Shown piece by piece: positions 1-12,266 of a stretch of DNA of 64,000 nt. Source of the stretch: Zasmidium citrigriseum. Lineage: Eukaryota > Ascomycota > Dothideomycetes > Mycosphaerellales > Mycosphaerellaceae. How positions within the stretch are numbered: position 1 is the stretch's first letter; each line of letters starts with the position of its first letter. The position numbers and the translations under genes were made by a program. Under the pieces are notes generated by a model. That model made no database searches, had not been told where the DNA came from, and worked only from the letters and a program-made list of their open reading frames with translations. The stretch covers positions 1-64,000 of the forward strand of contig NHNW01000015.1 in assembly GCA_002786025.1 (NCBI GenBank), written 5' to 3'.

Positions 1-1380
1 TAAACTATCTTAGAGTCGCTAGACTCTAGACCTTAAGTTAGACTCTATCCTCCTCTAGTATATACGAGAGCTCGGCTACTATCGTCGCTTCCTAATCGAA
101 ATCTACTAGACTATACTCGATCGCCTTATTCTCTAGCCTATTACTTAGCTCTAGCGTAGTATCCCGTAGGGTAATAGCCTAACGCCTATAAACCTACTAG
201 CTAGTATTAGAGTCGCGGAATAAGAATAGAATAGTAAGATAGCTATTTCGAATAGACCGCGCTAGGCCTCGTAAAGCCTTAGTAGTTATAACTACTATAT
301 CCGTAGGTACGTAATCTATATTCTTATACGTAAAGGGGAACTTATTAGCTACTAGGAGCTCGGCGATAACGTCTAGGTCGAATATATAGCTACGCGAGCG
401 TAACTAGTCGTCTAGACTCTTCGTAGCGGTACGATTAGTATCTAGCGACTAACCTTCTATACTAGCTAGTCTAGGGTTACGCTAGCGTAGCGTTATTATA
501 TAGTTAATATCCTAATCCGTAGAGGTATACTATTAGGTACTACTACTTCTACCGCTAGACTAAACCTCCTTCGTTACCGACTTCGGGCTAGGCTTCTTCT
601 AATCGCTTAGACTATAGGTATACTACTATCCTTCGGCTATATACTCTAGATACGCTCTATCGAATAGGAACTTCTAGCGTTCCGTCTAATCTATTTTCGG
701 CGTACTATCCTCTAGATTAGACACTTAGCTAAAGTCTTTAACTAGAGTCTAATACTCTAAGGCGGTATTCGAGTAGTACTTCTATATACGATAATAGTTC
801 TTAGTCTAGCCCCTTTTATCGTTATAATACTAATACTCTAGGAAGTACTAAGTAACTCCTTCTATAAATAACGCTATAAGATAGCCTAGTACGTAGGAGT
901 TCTTATATAGGCCTAGAACTACGGTATTATACCTATCTATCCGCTATATATATCTAAGGTACTTATCCTACTTAACTAGATCTAGTTCGTTAACGTCTTC
1001 GTTATCCTCTTTATCGTTATTTAGCTTAACGATAGCTCTAAAATATAAGGATACCTTTCTAGACTTCTAGGCTTAATCGATAAACTAGCCGAAATAATAT
1101 ACTAGACCGTAGTACTAGTACTTAAATATCGACTATATCTATAAGTATAAGTTATCGTAGCTAAGTAGGAATATCGGTAGACCGAACTAGTTACTCTAGA
1201 GCTAGTTTATCTCTCTTTTATACTCTCTCTAACTCGATCGAAAGAAGTCTAGCTTCTCGCCCTAATTCGTAGGCTTCCGACTAGGGTTCTTAAGTCTACT
1301 ACCGCCTTTAGATATAAAACTAGTCGCTATACTCGAGTTAGATAGTATAGATCTAGACTATTATATAATTAGTATCCGCT
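1..1380 (-). pseudogene. RIP-degraded coding relic, family unknown
   Basis: One minus-strand frame, continuous from about 1380 to position 1 with no frameshift needed, reads like protein. It has an acidic, Lys/Asn-rich stretch near 975-1040, a hydrophobic LGYLIALFIEG stretch near 860-895 and a basic Ser/Pro linker near 560-600. It is broken only by about 40 TAG/TAA codons, each explicable as a RIP product of CAG, CAA or TGG. Other frames over 301-420 carry four or more stops against one here. I do not recognise the family: it could be a transposon protein or a duplicated host gene. It continues beyond the window. Because TA-rich DNA makes stops common in every frame, the claim rests on residue pattern as well as stop count. 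Confidence 0.45.
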
Positions 1381-2298
1381 AATATCGTAGAAAGCTATTA
1401 GATACCTACTAGAGAGTAGTCTTAGAGAATAGATATCGAGTCGAGTTAGTCGTTAATATAAATACGCCTATAGGTAAGCTAATAAGGTATAGCTAGTTCG
1501 AGTCGAGTTAGTCGTTAAAACCGGATACGGATAGTAGGCGATAACGTCTATTATAGTAGAAGAAGAGCTTAACGTATTAGAAGTAGTATAGGAGGTTAGA
1601 CGATTCTAGGAAAGGAAGAGAGGGAAGAGAAGGTAGTATTATTAATAGGAAGAGGAGTCTAGACAAAAGCGGCTCTTTTAAAGAGCGACTAGTAATAGGG
1701 TATATAGTCTAATTATATATAGCTCCTAGATTAGGTACTCGCGACTATATTAGATAGTTACTCGTAGCCTAATTAAGTAGTCCCCTAGTATATATAAGCT
1801 TCTAATAGCCGTTAGACTAAGCTTTAGTTATATTAAGTACCTATACTTCTATTAATATCCGGGTAGCGTATATAACGGCTCTAGGAATAGTAAGAGTCTA
1901 AGTAAAGTACCGTAGACGCCTTCTCGACGTCTAACTACCTCCTAACTCCTATATAGTCTCTTATTAAAGCTTCCTAATATACTACTAACTCCTAGTCTTA
2001 TACCTAGTCTTCCTATAATCTAGAGTCCTAGATATACTCTAAACTACGTCTTATTACGCTTTAGAAGAGTACTAAGCCCTAAATATAGTAGTATAATCCT
2101 CGACTCTATATATAACTAGTAAGCTTCCTCTATATATACCTACCCTAGCTATTTAATAAACTCTTATTTTCTCGATTCTAGATAACCCCTAACCTAAATC
2201 TAACCTCTTAGACGTAATCCCTAAGCTTTATAGTACCTTATTCTACCTATTTTATTAAATAATATATATAGTTAAAAACTAGCCTTAGAATTATCTCC
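1..2298. repeat. RIP-saturated repeat block (CpA/TpG erased)
   Basis: Reading every base, I find only two CA dinucleotides (722-723 and 1664-1665) and no TG, while CG, TA, CT and AG are abundant. Loss of CpA and its complement TpG with retention of CpG is the product of repeat-induced point mutation, a premeiotic C-to-T process acting on duplicated DNA in ascomycetes. CpG deamination would have given the opposite pattern. The block runs off the left edge, so the full element is not visible. No terminal repeats, intact ORF or target-site duplication can be seen. The change to normal DNA at about 2299 is abrupt. Confidence 0.9.
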
Positions 2299-4490
2299 CA
2301 GACTATTAACTAGGCCCTTAAACTGCCTGCGGCAACTTTCCTAATCGGGCATAGTCAAAAAAAGTTGCCAAGCAGGAAGTCTGTGCACCTGAGGCTACAG
2401 CAAACCCCGAGCAGTGGAGACGGCGGCAGGCATTTTGACACGCAGTGGATGAGGCCGCTTGGCACGGACACGAACGAGTCGCGAGAGCAGCAGTGATCGC
2501 CGGCAGTGTCCATCAATGCTGCTGCTCGTGTGGCCGGCTCCAGACCGCCAGCAGCCGCCCTGCACAATCTGCATTCTGCAATGTGCGCTCGCCAGGGCCA
2601 TGTGGTGGTGTGTCCGTTGAATTGGCGATGATGAGGAGGCACTTGGCGGCGTGCCTGCGGCGACAGTACGTACTGCCTGCTGGCCTGGCTGCGCGGCGAC
2701 GATTGCTGCTGGCTGCATCGGCAGACAGGCCTGTGCCCTCATTTGATGGCAGCACGGCAGTCTCTGCGCGTGGCGTCTGGCTCGGGAGGAGAGCATAACG
2801 AGTCGCGCAGCACCCGGCCGGCGCGCCCACACACCCCCTTCGCCCTCGATGTCCGGTCTCAACGCAATATGGCATATCCACCCATATCCACAGCAATAGT
2901 CGAGCCTCTGGCCGGGGCGGCGCATGGGTTCACGCTGGAGCGGCAGGCAGACAGGGCAAGGGCAGGCATGGCTGATGACAGGATCGGCAAGAACGACCCG
3001 GCGTCGACGACTCCACACTCGTCTGCATTGCCTGTCGGGCGCTAGGCTAGCGTCTGGCTCTCGGGCTGGCGTGCAAGCAGGGGCTCCATCTCGCGCCCGC
3101 AACCTTGTTCAATTGGCTCCCAAGCTTTTCGCTAGCCCGCTGCCGCTCCGCTTGGTCGGCGTGGACAGCAGCCCTCTCCGCCCGCTGCCACCACTCTGCC
3201 ATCCACCCATCACCCGCCCATCATCCCAGCCGAGTGTGTGCCCACTGCTGTCCACACACGCTCCGCCTCGATCGTGCCTAGACGCACGCGCGAATCGCAG
3301 ACAGCAGGACAGCAGCCGGCCGCTCCAGCCTGGCCCGTCGGTACCTCGTACGAGGACCAGCGCGCTCTCACCCCCCTCCCTGTAGCAACCACATCCATCC
3401 TTCGCCGAGCATTCTCACGCGGCTCGCTCGCTCAGGATCAGCGATCGAGTGGCAGCGGCGGCGGCGGCGGGCGATCGTCTCTCGTCCTGCAGGCAGAGGT
3501 GTAAGGCTAAACTCTCGCGGACGCTCTGTTGTCCACCATGCATGCCACCCTTGTTCGTGGGCCGTAGCAATCCCGAACGACGGGGTCCATACGTTGGTGT
3601 ATTCGGCAGTGGCTTGCGGCCCTCCCAGCGCCAGCAGCGAGCACGCACGCTGCCCGGCCCATAAACCCATAATCATCACCCACCTGGCTCCAGCGCCCTC
3701 GCCGCCGCCGTTTGTCTGCGTAAACGACTCAGGCCGCTGCCCCTCCCACGCTGGCACCTGCTCCTGCTGTCGCTGCTGCTGCCGGCCAGGGTCGTCTGCG
3801 AGCTGTATCATTAGACTACTAGCCCGCCTCGCCTGCGCCGCTTGCACGTCAATCTCCTCACCACCACAACCTACTACTCCTCCTCCCCGACGCTGCTGTA
3901 TACCGACTCACCCTCTGCTGCTGCTGCACTCTCGCCCGCCGGCAGCTGACGCGCAACCTCGCCGCACTGCCGAACGCCCAATCGACCACGCTGCCTATGA
4001 TCGCGCTGCGCCGTGGTGAACTGTCAGCACCAGGAGCCGAGCACTGAACCTTGTCCTTCCTTTGGCTGGTCATCTCAGCCTTACCTCTCGATCGCCCACC
4101 TCATCACTGCCTTTCGGCTTATTGTCCATTTTGCTGCCCTGACCCGCCTGACTGCGTGCCCTGCGCTGCATTGCACTTTCCCTCGCTCACCGCGGCAGCT
4201 CCTCCTCTCCCGGCAGCAAGGCTCGCTGCATCCACTGCATGCGCCCTCGCCCGGAACCAAAGAACCAACGCCCCGAAACATCCAATTCCACTGGTCTCAC
4301 GCGGCACTCCCGCCCATCAGCTCCTGCTCCTGGACGCTGCTGCTGCTCTCCATGCACCCTGCCGCTCCATGACATTGACAATTAACCATTGCGGCCACCT
4401 ACCGACTCCAGGCGCATCGTTGTCGTCGTTGCGTGCCCTTCGATGCCGGACTCTGCCTGCTGAACAAATCCACTGCCGGCATTCAACTTC
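2299..4490. other. Long GC-rich non-coding region upstream of the regulator
   Basis: About 2.2 kb of GC-rich, pyrimidine-rich DNA with many short overlapping frames on both strands, none with recognisable protein. It most likely contains the promoter and a long 5' leader of the Zn2Cys6 gene that starts at 4491. Several ATGs lie in the stretch, so upstream ORFs are possible if the leader is transcribed. No gene seen. Confidence 0.5.
2326..2376. repeat. Imperfect inverted repeat at the RIP-block edge
   Basis: The arm 2326-2339 (CCTGCGGCAACTTT) pairs with 2361-2376 (reverse complement CCTGCTTGGCAACTTT) with a two-base bulge, around a loop of about 21 bases. It lies 27 bp right of the last RIP-depleted base. 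It could be a hairpin or a remnant of an element terminus. No partner copy is visible in the window. Confidence 0.4.
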
Positions 4491-7328
4491 ATGGCCATGT
4501 TTTCAGGTGCAACCGCGGAACCGATGAGAGCATATCCGCACCATGACCGACACCCCAGCGACCAATTGCACTCGTATGCTGTTCCACCCCGACCTGTGGT
4601 AGAGTTGCCTCGTCCATTGGAGCCCAGGCCGACGCATAACTTGCAATCTTCTCTGTTGGATGCTTCAGCAAATTCACGAAGGCCTGACTCCTACCGCCCT
4701 CCAGGATCCGCGCATTCTGAGTATCGACCCCAAACTCAGAACTTGCCTCGTCTGCATGACATTCTAACGTCAGGACCCCCCGAACCAAGTCCTCAGACCT
4801 ACTCCAGCGGCTGGAATGCGACAAACGGCCCTCCTCCCAAACAGAATGGCGATGGCTACTACTCACACTCAGGCTGGCATCCGCCGCTCTCACATCCACC
4901 TCATGAGCCTGCACCGGCCTATCAGGCACCGCCGCCCAGTCGATTACTGGAACTTCCCATCCTGGAGACCAGTCCTGTAGCGAGGCACGACAGCCATTCC
5001 GCTCCACTGTCGCCGTATCCTGCATACCCTGATCCTTCAAGAGAATACCATGACCCTCGACGGGATCGAGCACGTCAAGCATCGACCAGCTCTTACATGC
5101 CAAACGGTGTGCCCAGTCCTTACACTCCCGCCGGACCTGATGATGCCTCGCACTACAGAAGCCCAGTCGCAACGTTGGAGCGACCTCCGAGCAGCGCTTT
5201 GGGTGGCCAGTCTGGACCTGAGGCATCGAAGAAGTATATGGGAGTCCGGGACGTTCCAGGGGAAGGCACTTTCCACATCTACGAGGGTGGGTACCGGATT
5301 CCAACTCATGTCGATGGCGAAACCGTGAACCCTGCCTGGGGTCTTACGAAAGCGAACAAGCCACGCAAACGCCTTGCCATGGCGTGTTTGGACTGTCGAG
5401 AGAAGAAGATCAAATGCGAACCTGGCGCTTCAAGCTGCTTGCAATGTGAAAAGGCCAAGCGGCCATGTCGAAAGTAAGTCAACACGCCCTATGCCAAGGT
5501 TCACACTAACCATTCACTAAGAGCTCCTACCCACCAATCTCAAACAGAGCCAAACGCAACGACACCTGCCTGGCAAAGCAGCACAGCGGGCTCTCCTGGC
5601 CGTAAAGCGCCTACAGATCTGTCGCCGACGAATGGCACTGAGGTAGACTTGGATACTGCCCACAAGCGACGACCCCTGGACGACCCATCGCCCTCCTTTC
5701 CGTCGAAGAAGCACAGGTCTGCCTCGCCCTTGATGGCGATGAATGGCAGTGCACCGCCTGTCGTGAATGGAACAAACCATCAGGTATCACCGGTTCTACC
5801 AAGATCCCCTGACAAGTTGGTCTCTTTAGAAGAGGATCCATTTTCATTTGAACCGCAGATGACCGTAGATCTTGTGGAACAATACTTCAGAGCCGTCAAC
5901 AATGCGACATACTGCATCTTTCCACGGGGACACTTTTCGCGCTGGCTTACTGCGTATCCACACAAGTGTCAGAATGAGCGGATGGTGCTCTATGCTATGC
6001 TCGCTCTCGGCTCTGTATTCGCGGACGACCGGTACTCAGGGTTCGGCAAGCATTGTGCAGGCATCGCATCTGACGCGGCTTTGGCCAAGGCTGGCCGTCT
6101 GAACATGGCGCTGGTGCAGACTCGTCTGTTCTTAGGCCTTTACCACTTCGCAAGGGGTGCTAACAGCTCGGCATGGGACAATATTGGTTCGGGTATCAAT
6201 GCGGCCACTTATTTGCGCTTCCACACCGAGCAAGGATGCATGGACGACTCAGACTCCCTCCACAAGCAACGCAATGAGTTTGCTCTGTCAAAAGAGCAAC
6301 TCATCGAATGCAAACGACGGACACTGTGGTCTGGCTTCCTCATGGACCGCTACTGTGGCGCGGCCCACAGTCTCATTAACCCACAAGACGTCTTCATCAA
6401 GCTTCCATGCGCAGACGAGACGTACGAGCGAGGAGCGGTCTCGAACGCACCACTGTACAACAACGGCATCACAGATCCAGCGAAAACGATTCTCACGCCA
6501 TCAAGCGATCTTTCGCCAATGGGCTGGCTGACGCTTGTGGCCGCTATCTGGGGCGATGTCGTCAATTTTATCTATCGCGCAGTGCATCGAGCGCCAGTTT
6601 CGTATGAAGACGAGTACGAGCGATTCTACGAGGGAAGCCGCGCATCGTTACAGGACTGGAAATCACGTCTGCCGGAATATCTGCAATTCTCTCAGGCCAA
6701 TGTGGAACGCAGCATACAATCTGGCTACGTTGGTCCATACATCTCGATGCATGTGCTGTACCATCTCTCATATTTGAAGATGAGCCGCTTCGTGAGGCAC
6801 GCATGCATTCCGAGATCGATCACTCGGAACGTGCTGGCAACTCACCGAAATGCCCACGAATTACTACAAGTGATGAGCACACTTGGTTCAGGCAAAGAAG
6901 CCCTTCAAAAAGACAATCACCCAATCTCGTTGACGCTGACAACTCCGTTCGTGGGGTATGCAATTCTTGCTGCGGTCGATGTTGTTGGCGCTGGTGGCCT
7001 TGACTCTCATCTCAAGACGACTCTGGACTTGATCAACTGCGGATTGCAATCTCTGCGGGAGCTGGGTGGCTACTGGGACAGCGCCCGAGACCAACACAAG
7101 GCATGCGAAAAGCGATACTATCAGATTCACAACGTTCTGAAACACCCCTTCACAGCCCGCAGCGGCTGCTGGCTCGGCCGAGAATGGGGCGTTCACTCTT
7201 CACTGGAGCGTGAATTTGAGCTGAAAGACGATTGCATTTACGGCGTATCGGATCGCGACTACTTTGACGCTTTAAAAGACGAAGCTCCCCTTGGGCGAGC
7301 ACCAAACGGCAGTATGCGAATGGGATGA
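4491..7328 (+). CDS. Zn2Cys6 transcription factor with fungal_trans domain
   Basis: Two exons, 4491-5473 and 5522-7328, joined across a 48-bp intron (GTAAGT donor, CTAAC branch, TAAG acceptor) give 929 residues. The N-terminal 290 residues are Pro/Ser/His-rich and disordered. The Zn2Cys6 binuclear cluster lies at about 300-326 (CLDCREKKIKC...CLQCEKAKRPC), with the intron directly after its last cysteine. The fungal-specific transcription factor (middle homology) domain spans roughly 460-720. Such proteins are nuclear DNA-binding regulators. The conserved stretch before the cluster (KKYMGVRDVPGEGTF...) is characteristic of one orthologous group, but I cannot name the pathway. The first in-frame ATG was chosen. 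The upstream 2.2 kb is gene-free, as is common for regulators. Confidence 0.92.
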
Positions 7329-9067
7329 GCAGGGCTATGCATGATATCGACAGGAGGCTGGAGTCAATCCATGTGAGCGTGTAAAATTTGGAGGTCTGGC
7401 CTTTCTTCATCACCGAAGGACCAACAGCACTACGAATGATGACCTAGCTACTACTATCTGGAGACGGGAAAATGTGGCGGGAAAAGCGCTGCGGACATGT
7501 AATAATCTCTTTCGGAGCACATAATTGAGAGCCATGTACACAGAGAAGACGAAGTTATCGCGAGCGGAACATACCCCTCGCTGTTCACACAACTCATCGC
7601 TATCTTGCTTATCGTCCAGTCTCACACACATCACCATCTTGTTTAACAAGCTCGTGAACGAGTAAATCAGCCGTCCATGGGTGGCCTTCACCGGTCCCTC
7701 ATCAATCTCGGCACCCGCCCTTGACTCGGCAAGCCGAAACACCATGCCATGCGCAGACGGCTGAACCTCTCGGTCGGGACGTGTGATAGCCGAAGGCAGA
7801 TGATCATCACCGCGTCCTTGTGATTGTGATAGACGTGCGCGTGTTGCATGCTGCTGTGCCGTGTGGTCTCCCACGGACAAGGGTACGGACGCGGACGCGC
7901 CGAGGCCCAAACCTTGCGTGGTGCGATTGGTAGCCAATCATGTCAAGACCAGCGTGTTGGGTGAAGGAAGCAAAACAACCAGCATCAGGGCAGCAACTTG
8001 AACGCCAAGCGTGAACAGAGCCGCATGAGAAAATGCAAGTCGCTGAGTAGCCAGAACAAGCATGTGTGGGCGCATCATCGATGTCGGGGAGATCCTTTTC
8101 CGTTTTCGGGACCGATACATGAGTCGCCTCTTTCTCCTCTTCTCAGCTGGGCCTGGGCGTGGTCGTCTCGCCGGCAGAGGCAGAGGCCGGCAGAAGAGAA
8201 ATAGATTGCTTTTCGGACGCTATTAGACGAGGGGAGGCGAGACGTACAGCGTATAGATGTACCCTACTTGCACTACGCACACGACACACTCCCCCCGCCC
8301 CGCATGGCGTGCGCTGGTGTGAAGAAACCAACTGGGGATTTGGTCTAAGCGAGGGCGGTAGGTAGGGGTTGACAAGGTCAAGGACAAGGCCAGCTGAGAC
8401 TAGACAGGCCATGGAGGCGATAACGCAAAGTACCCTGCTCTTCCTCACAAGCGAGCGGGAGAAGCAAGCCCTGGCTGGCTGGCTGTGTGTAAATCATCAC
8501 GGTGGTTGTGAAGTGGTGTGTGCAAGATGATTGTCATCCCAGCCTATTGTTGAAGATCCGACAGCCTTCGGCTGCAGTCAGACGAGTCGACACCCCTAAT
8601 CCCTGGCTCTGATACGATACCTATTCCTACAAACGAGTTGTCCCAGCGTGATGGAGCCGACGCTTTTGCTGTCCTGCACGACCGCGCGCATGCTCTGCTT
8701 TCGATGCCGCGCGCGGCACAGTTCCTCCGCGCATCCACACCCACCCATGCCGGTCCCCTCAACAAGCTATTTGTAGTGTTTCACATGATGCCCTGCTTGC
8801 TGCAATTGCCGGCAGCACACACCACAGCACCTTGCTAGCTGGTATCCGCTTTCGCCCCATAGCATTTTAATATGCGTGGGCTCGGGGAAGTCTGGCCTGT
8901 TCGAGAAATCCTTGCTGGCTCGCGGCATTCATCCGCGCTCGTCATGCGGGTAGTCCGGTCTCGAATGCGATGCGAAGCGAAGACGAGGACGCCGCAGTTC
9001 TTCGTCCACAAGTACCGGCTTGGATCACAGCCGAGCAAGTCCAGATCTTGATTGTGGAACCGCTTCA
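7329..9067. other. Convergent intergenic region
   Basis: This 1.7 kb lies between the 3' ends of the regulator (plus) and GTR1 (minus). It holds only short unrelated frames on both strands. A minus-strand frame at 7410-7937 lacks recognisable motifs or splice logic. No RNA gene or repeat was recognised. Confidence 0.5.
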
Positions 9068-10216
9068 TCAATCGTCGTTCAATCGGCTGCGCGATGATGA
9101 GTCGGCGTCGCCTTCTTCGCTCCCTGCCATGATATGGTCGCGAGTGGAGTTGTGATTGTGGGCCTCTTTTCCTTTCTTCTCAACGATGTCAAGATGGGAG
9201 AACTCGGCCCTGGCGAGCTGAACATTCACCCTCGCCGCGTTGAACGACGCCTCATCGCTTGGCATCACGACGGCCAAGTTGGTGTTCTCCGTCAGCCGCG
9301 TGATGAAGAACATGAAGGCGCCTGTCTTGATCTGCATCTCCGCAAAAGATACCTCTGACGGCATCTGACCAGTGTGTCTGGACATGGAGTGCTTGTGAGT
9401 CTTGAGGATGCTGCTGATCCGCTCGAAGCGATCCTTGTAGGGATTGTGTGACTCGTCGCCACGAGTGATGTGGGTGACGACCAGACAGGTGGTGCGCTCG
9501 TACAGGATCATCTCGCGGGCGTCGAGGACCTCTGCCAGCTTCTGCAGCATGCCTTCTATGACGGTTGCATTAGGCACCAAGAAGTAGATGACCTGCGTCC
9601 AAGCCCGATACAAGCTCTGATCCCAGATGGAACTCTGACAAAAGTCGACTTGCTTGCCCACGAAGCCCTCGTCTTCGCACACGGCGCGGATCTCCTTGAC
9701 CTTCTGCTGGTACACCATATGTTTCTGGTCCGGTGGCACGAGATCCATTTTGTGGCAAAGTACAAATATCTTGCTGTTGGGGCTGAACTCCTGCAACGCA
9801 CGAATCGTCGACGCAAAACTGAGTAGATCCGGAGCGGGCTCCTTGGAGGAGACATCGAAGACGAAGATGAGCACAGCAACCGAAGTAAAGACATGTGATC
9901 TCTGATTCGTGAGATAGGACTCGACGAACGAGTCTTGACTGTGAGTTGATCATAGTCAGTTCAACCTACCCGTGGCGAGAGTTCTCGAGCATCGTTGTTT
10001 TGCTCACCCGCCGCAGTCCCATAAGTTGAGCATGAGATTGCCCATAAACTTGATATTGCTATGCTCCACATCCACCGTCGCGCCCAGTCGCCGCACGTCT
10101 TTGGCCACGTAGTTGCTGAAGATGATGGATCGCATGGATGACTTGCCGGCTCCTGAACGGCCCATCAGGAGGACTTTGCGCTGCTTGTGGCGCTTGCCGC
10201 GCTCCGTCGTGCTCAT
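9068..10216 (-). CDS. GTR1: Rag-family small GTPase Gtr1/GtrA
   Basis: Exons 10216-10008 and 9938-9068, with a 69-bp intron (GTGAGC donor), give 359 residues. Gtr1 pairs with Gtr2 on the vacuolar EGO/Ragulator complex and signals amino-acid sufficiency to TORC1. The P-loop is [11 protein letters not shown] near residue 18, the switch-II equivalent WDCGGQDSF near 66-74 spans the intron, and a HKMDL motif (Rag counterpart of NKxD) follows. The Rag-type C-terminal roadblock region fills residues of about 190-320. Joining GG to T across the intron restores [14 protein letters not shown], which strongly supports the splice. The protein is about 50 residues longer than yeast Gtr1 (310), mainly a Ser/Asp-rich tail. 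It is convergent with the Zn2Cys6 gene. Confidence 0.95.
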
Positions 10217-12266
10217 CGTCGCTGACTGTCGAGATGTGTCTGTCAGAGTCGATATATGACAGTCGATGGAGTCCGAGATGTTCGATCGTTCTTGTGTCAG
10301 ATGTCTCGTTGTTTGATTTAGGGGGCTCAGCTCATAGATTGCGGATTGGAAGGTGGGTCAGCAGTTGTGCTGCTCGATTTGATTGGCTGGACAATGTTGC
10401 GTATCCTTGTCGGGCAGCAACGACATCTCTTCTTTTTCTCTTTCTCGTCACACATTCATCAATCTCTTATCTTGAGCCATCCACCCCCAGGACGCCACCT
10501 CATGGAGAACGATGACTTACTAAGCTAATGCCTCTGGAATCCGGGTTGGATAGTGGGGGCTGACGCCTGGCGACCACCTTACAACCCCAGCGGAAGACGG
10601 GACACCCTTGGCCATCATCACTGAGCCAGTGACGACGACCACGATCTGGACACTGTGAACGATATGAACTGTCTGTGCCCGATTCAACCCCAACCAAACG
10701 GCGCTTTAGACCATACCAAGGCACTTGAGGGGGCTGGCATGACTTGGCGAGAGGAAGGTAGGAGAACAACAAGTCTGGCTTTGCCTTCAGCGTTGGATGG
10801 CAGTTCGCAAGACAGACAACCTACACGATGGCCTTTCCTTCTCTACTGTCGTCCTTGCTGACCTTGACTGGACCTCTGGAACCTCCTTGCTCTGCGCTGC
10901 GAGGGGAACAGGCCATTGAGTACGCCGGCTTGGAGGTCAGCGCATTCGTGTCCGAGATTCTTTCTGCCGTCGCTATCGCCTTCGACTCCCTAGGATCTAT
11001 CGGACCGTTCCATTCTTGACGCGCAACGCGGCCGCGTTGGATAAGAAGTCAAATTTGGGAAATGATAACTTGCATTCACTCAATGGACTGCAGATTAAAT
11101 CGCGGCAAGAGCGTCAAAGGATTCATCTATTCGCAACGGAACAGTGTCGACACGGCTCGGCATCAGCTCACAAGTGCAGGCTTACGGCGCAGAACCAAGT
11201 TCCGTGTATCAAATACAGGACCAGGTCATATATCGCCAATCACGACGATCATCTGCCACACTTCGTGGACTTCACGTGTCTAAAACAAACATCAACCATT
11301 CGACCCGCTATGCAAGCCGCCTTTGCTTATCTCAAACCTAATCGTCTTCGGCTCGCGCACTCAGTGCCGAATCACCATGGCCGAAACTCTAATTCCGAGC
11401 GTCAGGTAAGCAACATGCCGCTTTTGAAAACATCCGAGAAGGTTATACGCGCTCGGGATGGCTTGAAGGATGGCTCTAGCCTTCCTATACTCCAGGCAAA
11501 TAGTAGGGCTATCTTGCTCCTTTCTTGCCAACTTTGCCTTTGCCGAACCACGATTTGGTGCGTGGCACTAACTACCGGTAGGGCAGAACGAGGGCAGCGC
11601 TCTGAACCTTCGCGGCCAGATTGCTGATATAGGAAGAAGGGACGTATGAGAAATCATTCGTCCGAATATCGAGACTACTGAAGATTCGAAACAGTTGAAC
11701 TTCCAATTACCGGCTGCAGGTTGCTTATGGGAGCCGATGACCATGCATCAAACTGTTGTTGCCGACAATCCTTGCCTCGGCATCCCAATGCCTCTTCTCC
11801 TTTGCGACACATCGGCATGAGAACGCTGCTACTGGCTCGGCATTTCGTCGATGATAAGGAGGAACTCGTGCGGACATATGGCCGAAGCTAACAACCGCTG
11901 GACAAGTCGGGGCCGAGACGTCCGAAAAATATGTAATCAGCGTGCCTGGCGAGGCAGGAACAGCCTATTGCAGATGCAGGAACAAACAGTATCGACCTGT
12001 GGCATTGACTTTCTGCAGGGGTTGGTGGTTGGACAAGCGGACTTCACCCCTTGATGATGGTGGACTGATCTCGGCCGACTGCTTAGCAAACCTGTGATGG
12101 TATGTTGAGAGAAGATACTCGCTGACCATGGCGATAGATGTTGAGTGACGAGTGGGTTATGATACACATCTGAGTGGAGTCTCTCATCGAATCATCCGCT
12201 CAAGGCGTGGCCATCTTTGCCATCGAACGACCTCCACAAGGACTTTCAAAACATGGCCCTTGCACG
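10217..12266. other. Intergenic region upstream of GTR1
   Basis: About 2 kb between the start of GTR1 and the 3' end of the membrane-protein gene, both on the minus strand. The proximal few hundred bases should contain the GTR1 promoter. The plus-strand frame 11016-11627 (203 codons) is low-complexity and mixed in character, with no motif or homology I recognise, and I do not call it. Nothing else seen. Confidence 0.5.

Noticed and set aside
2355..4490. Many overlapping 60-235-codon frames on both strands in the GC-rich leader
   Set aside because: Low-complexity Arg/Pro/Ser/Cys-rich products with no motif, mutually overlapping. They are expected by chance in stop-poor GC-rich DNA.
4489..5304. 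271-codon minus-strand frame opposite the Zn2Cys6 gene
   Set aside because: Shadow of the Pro/Ser-rich exon 1. No motif or independent start context.
7410..7937. 175-codon minus-strand frame
   Set aside because: No signal peptide, motif or splice evidence. It lies in a convergent intergenic region.
11016..11627. 203-codon plus-strand frame in the GTR1 upstream region
   Set aside because: No recognisable domain, irregular composition, and two other frames overlap the same stretch.
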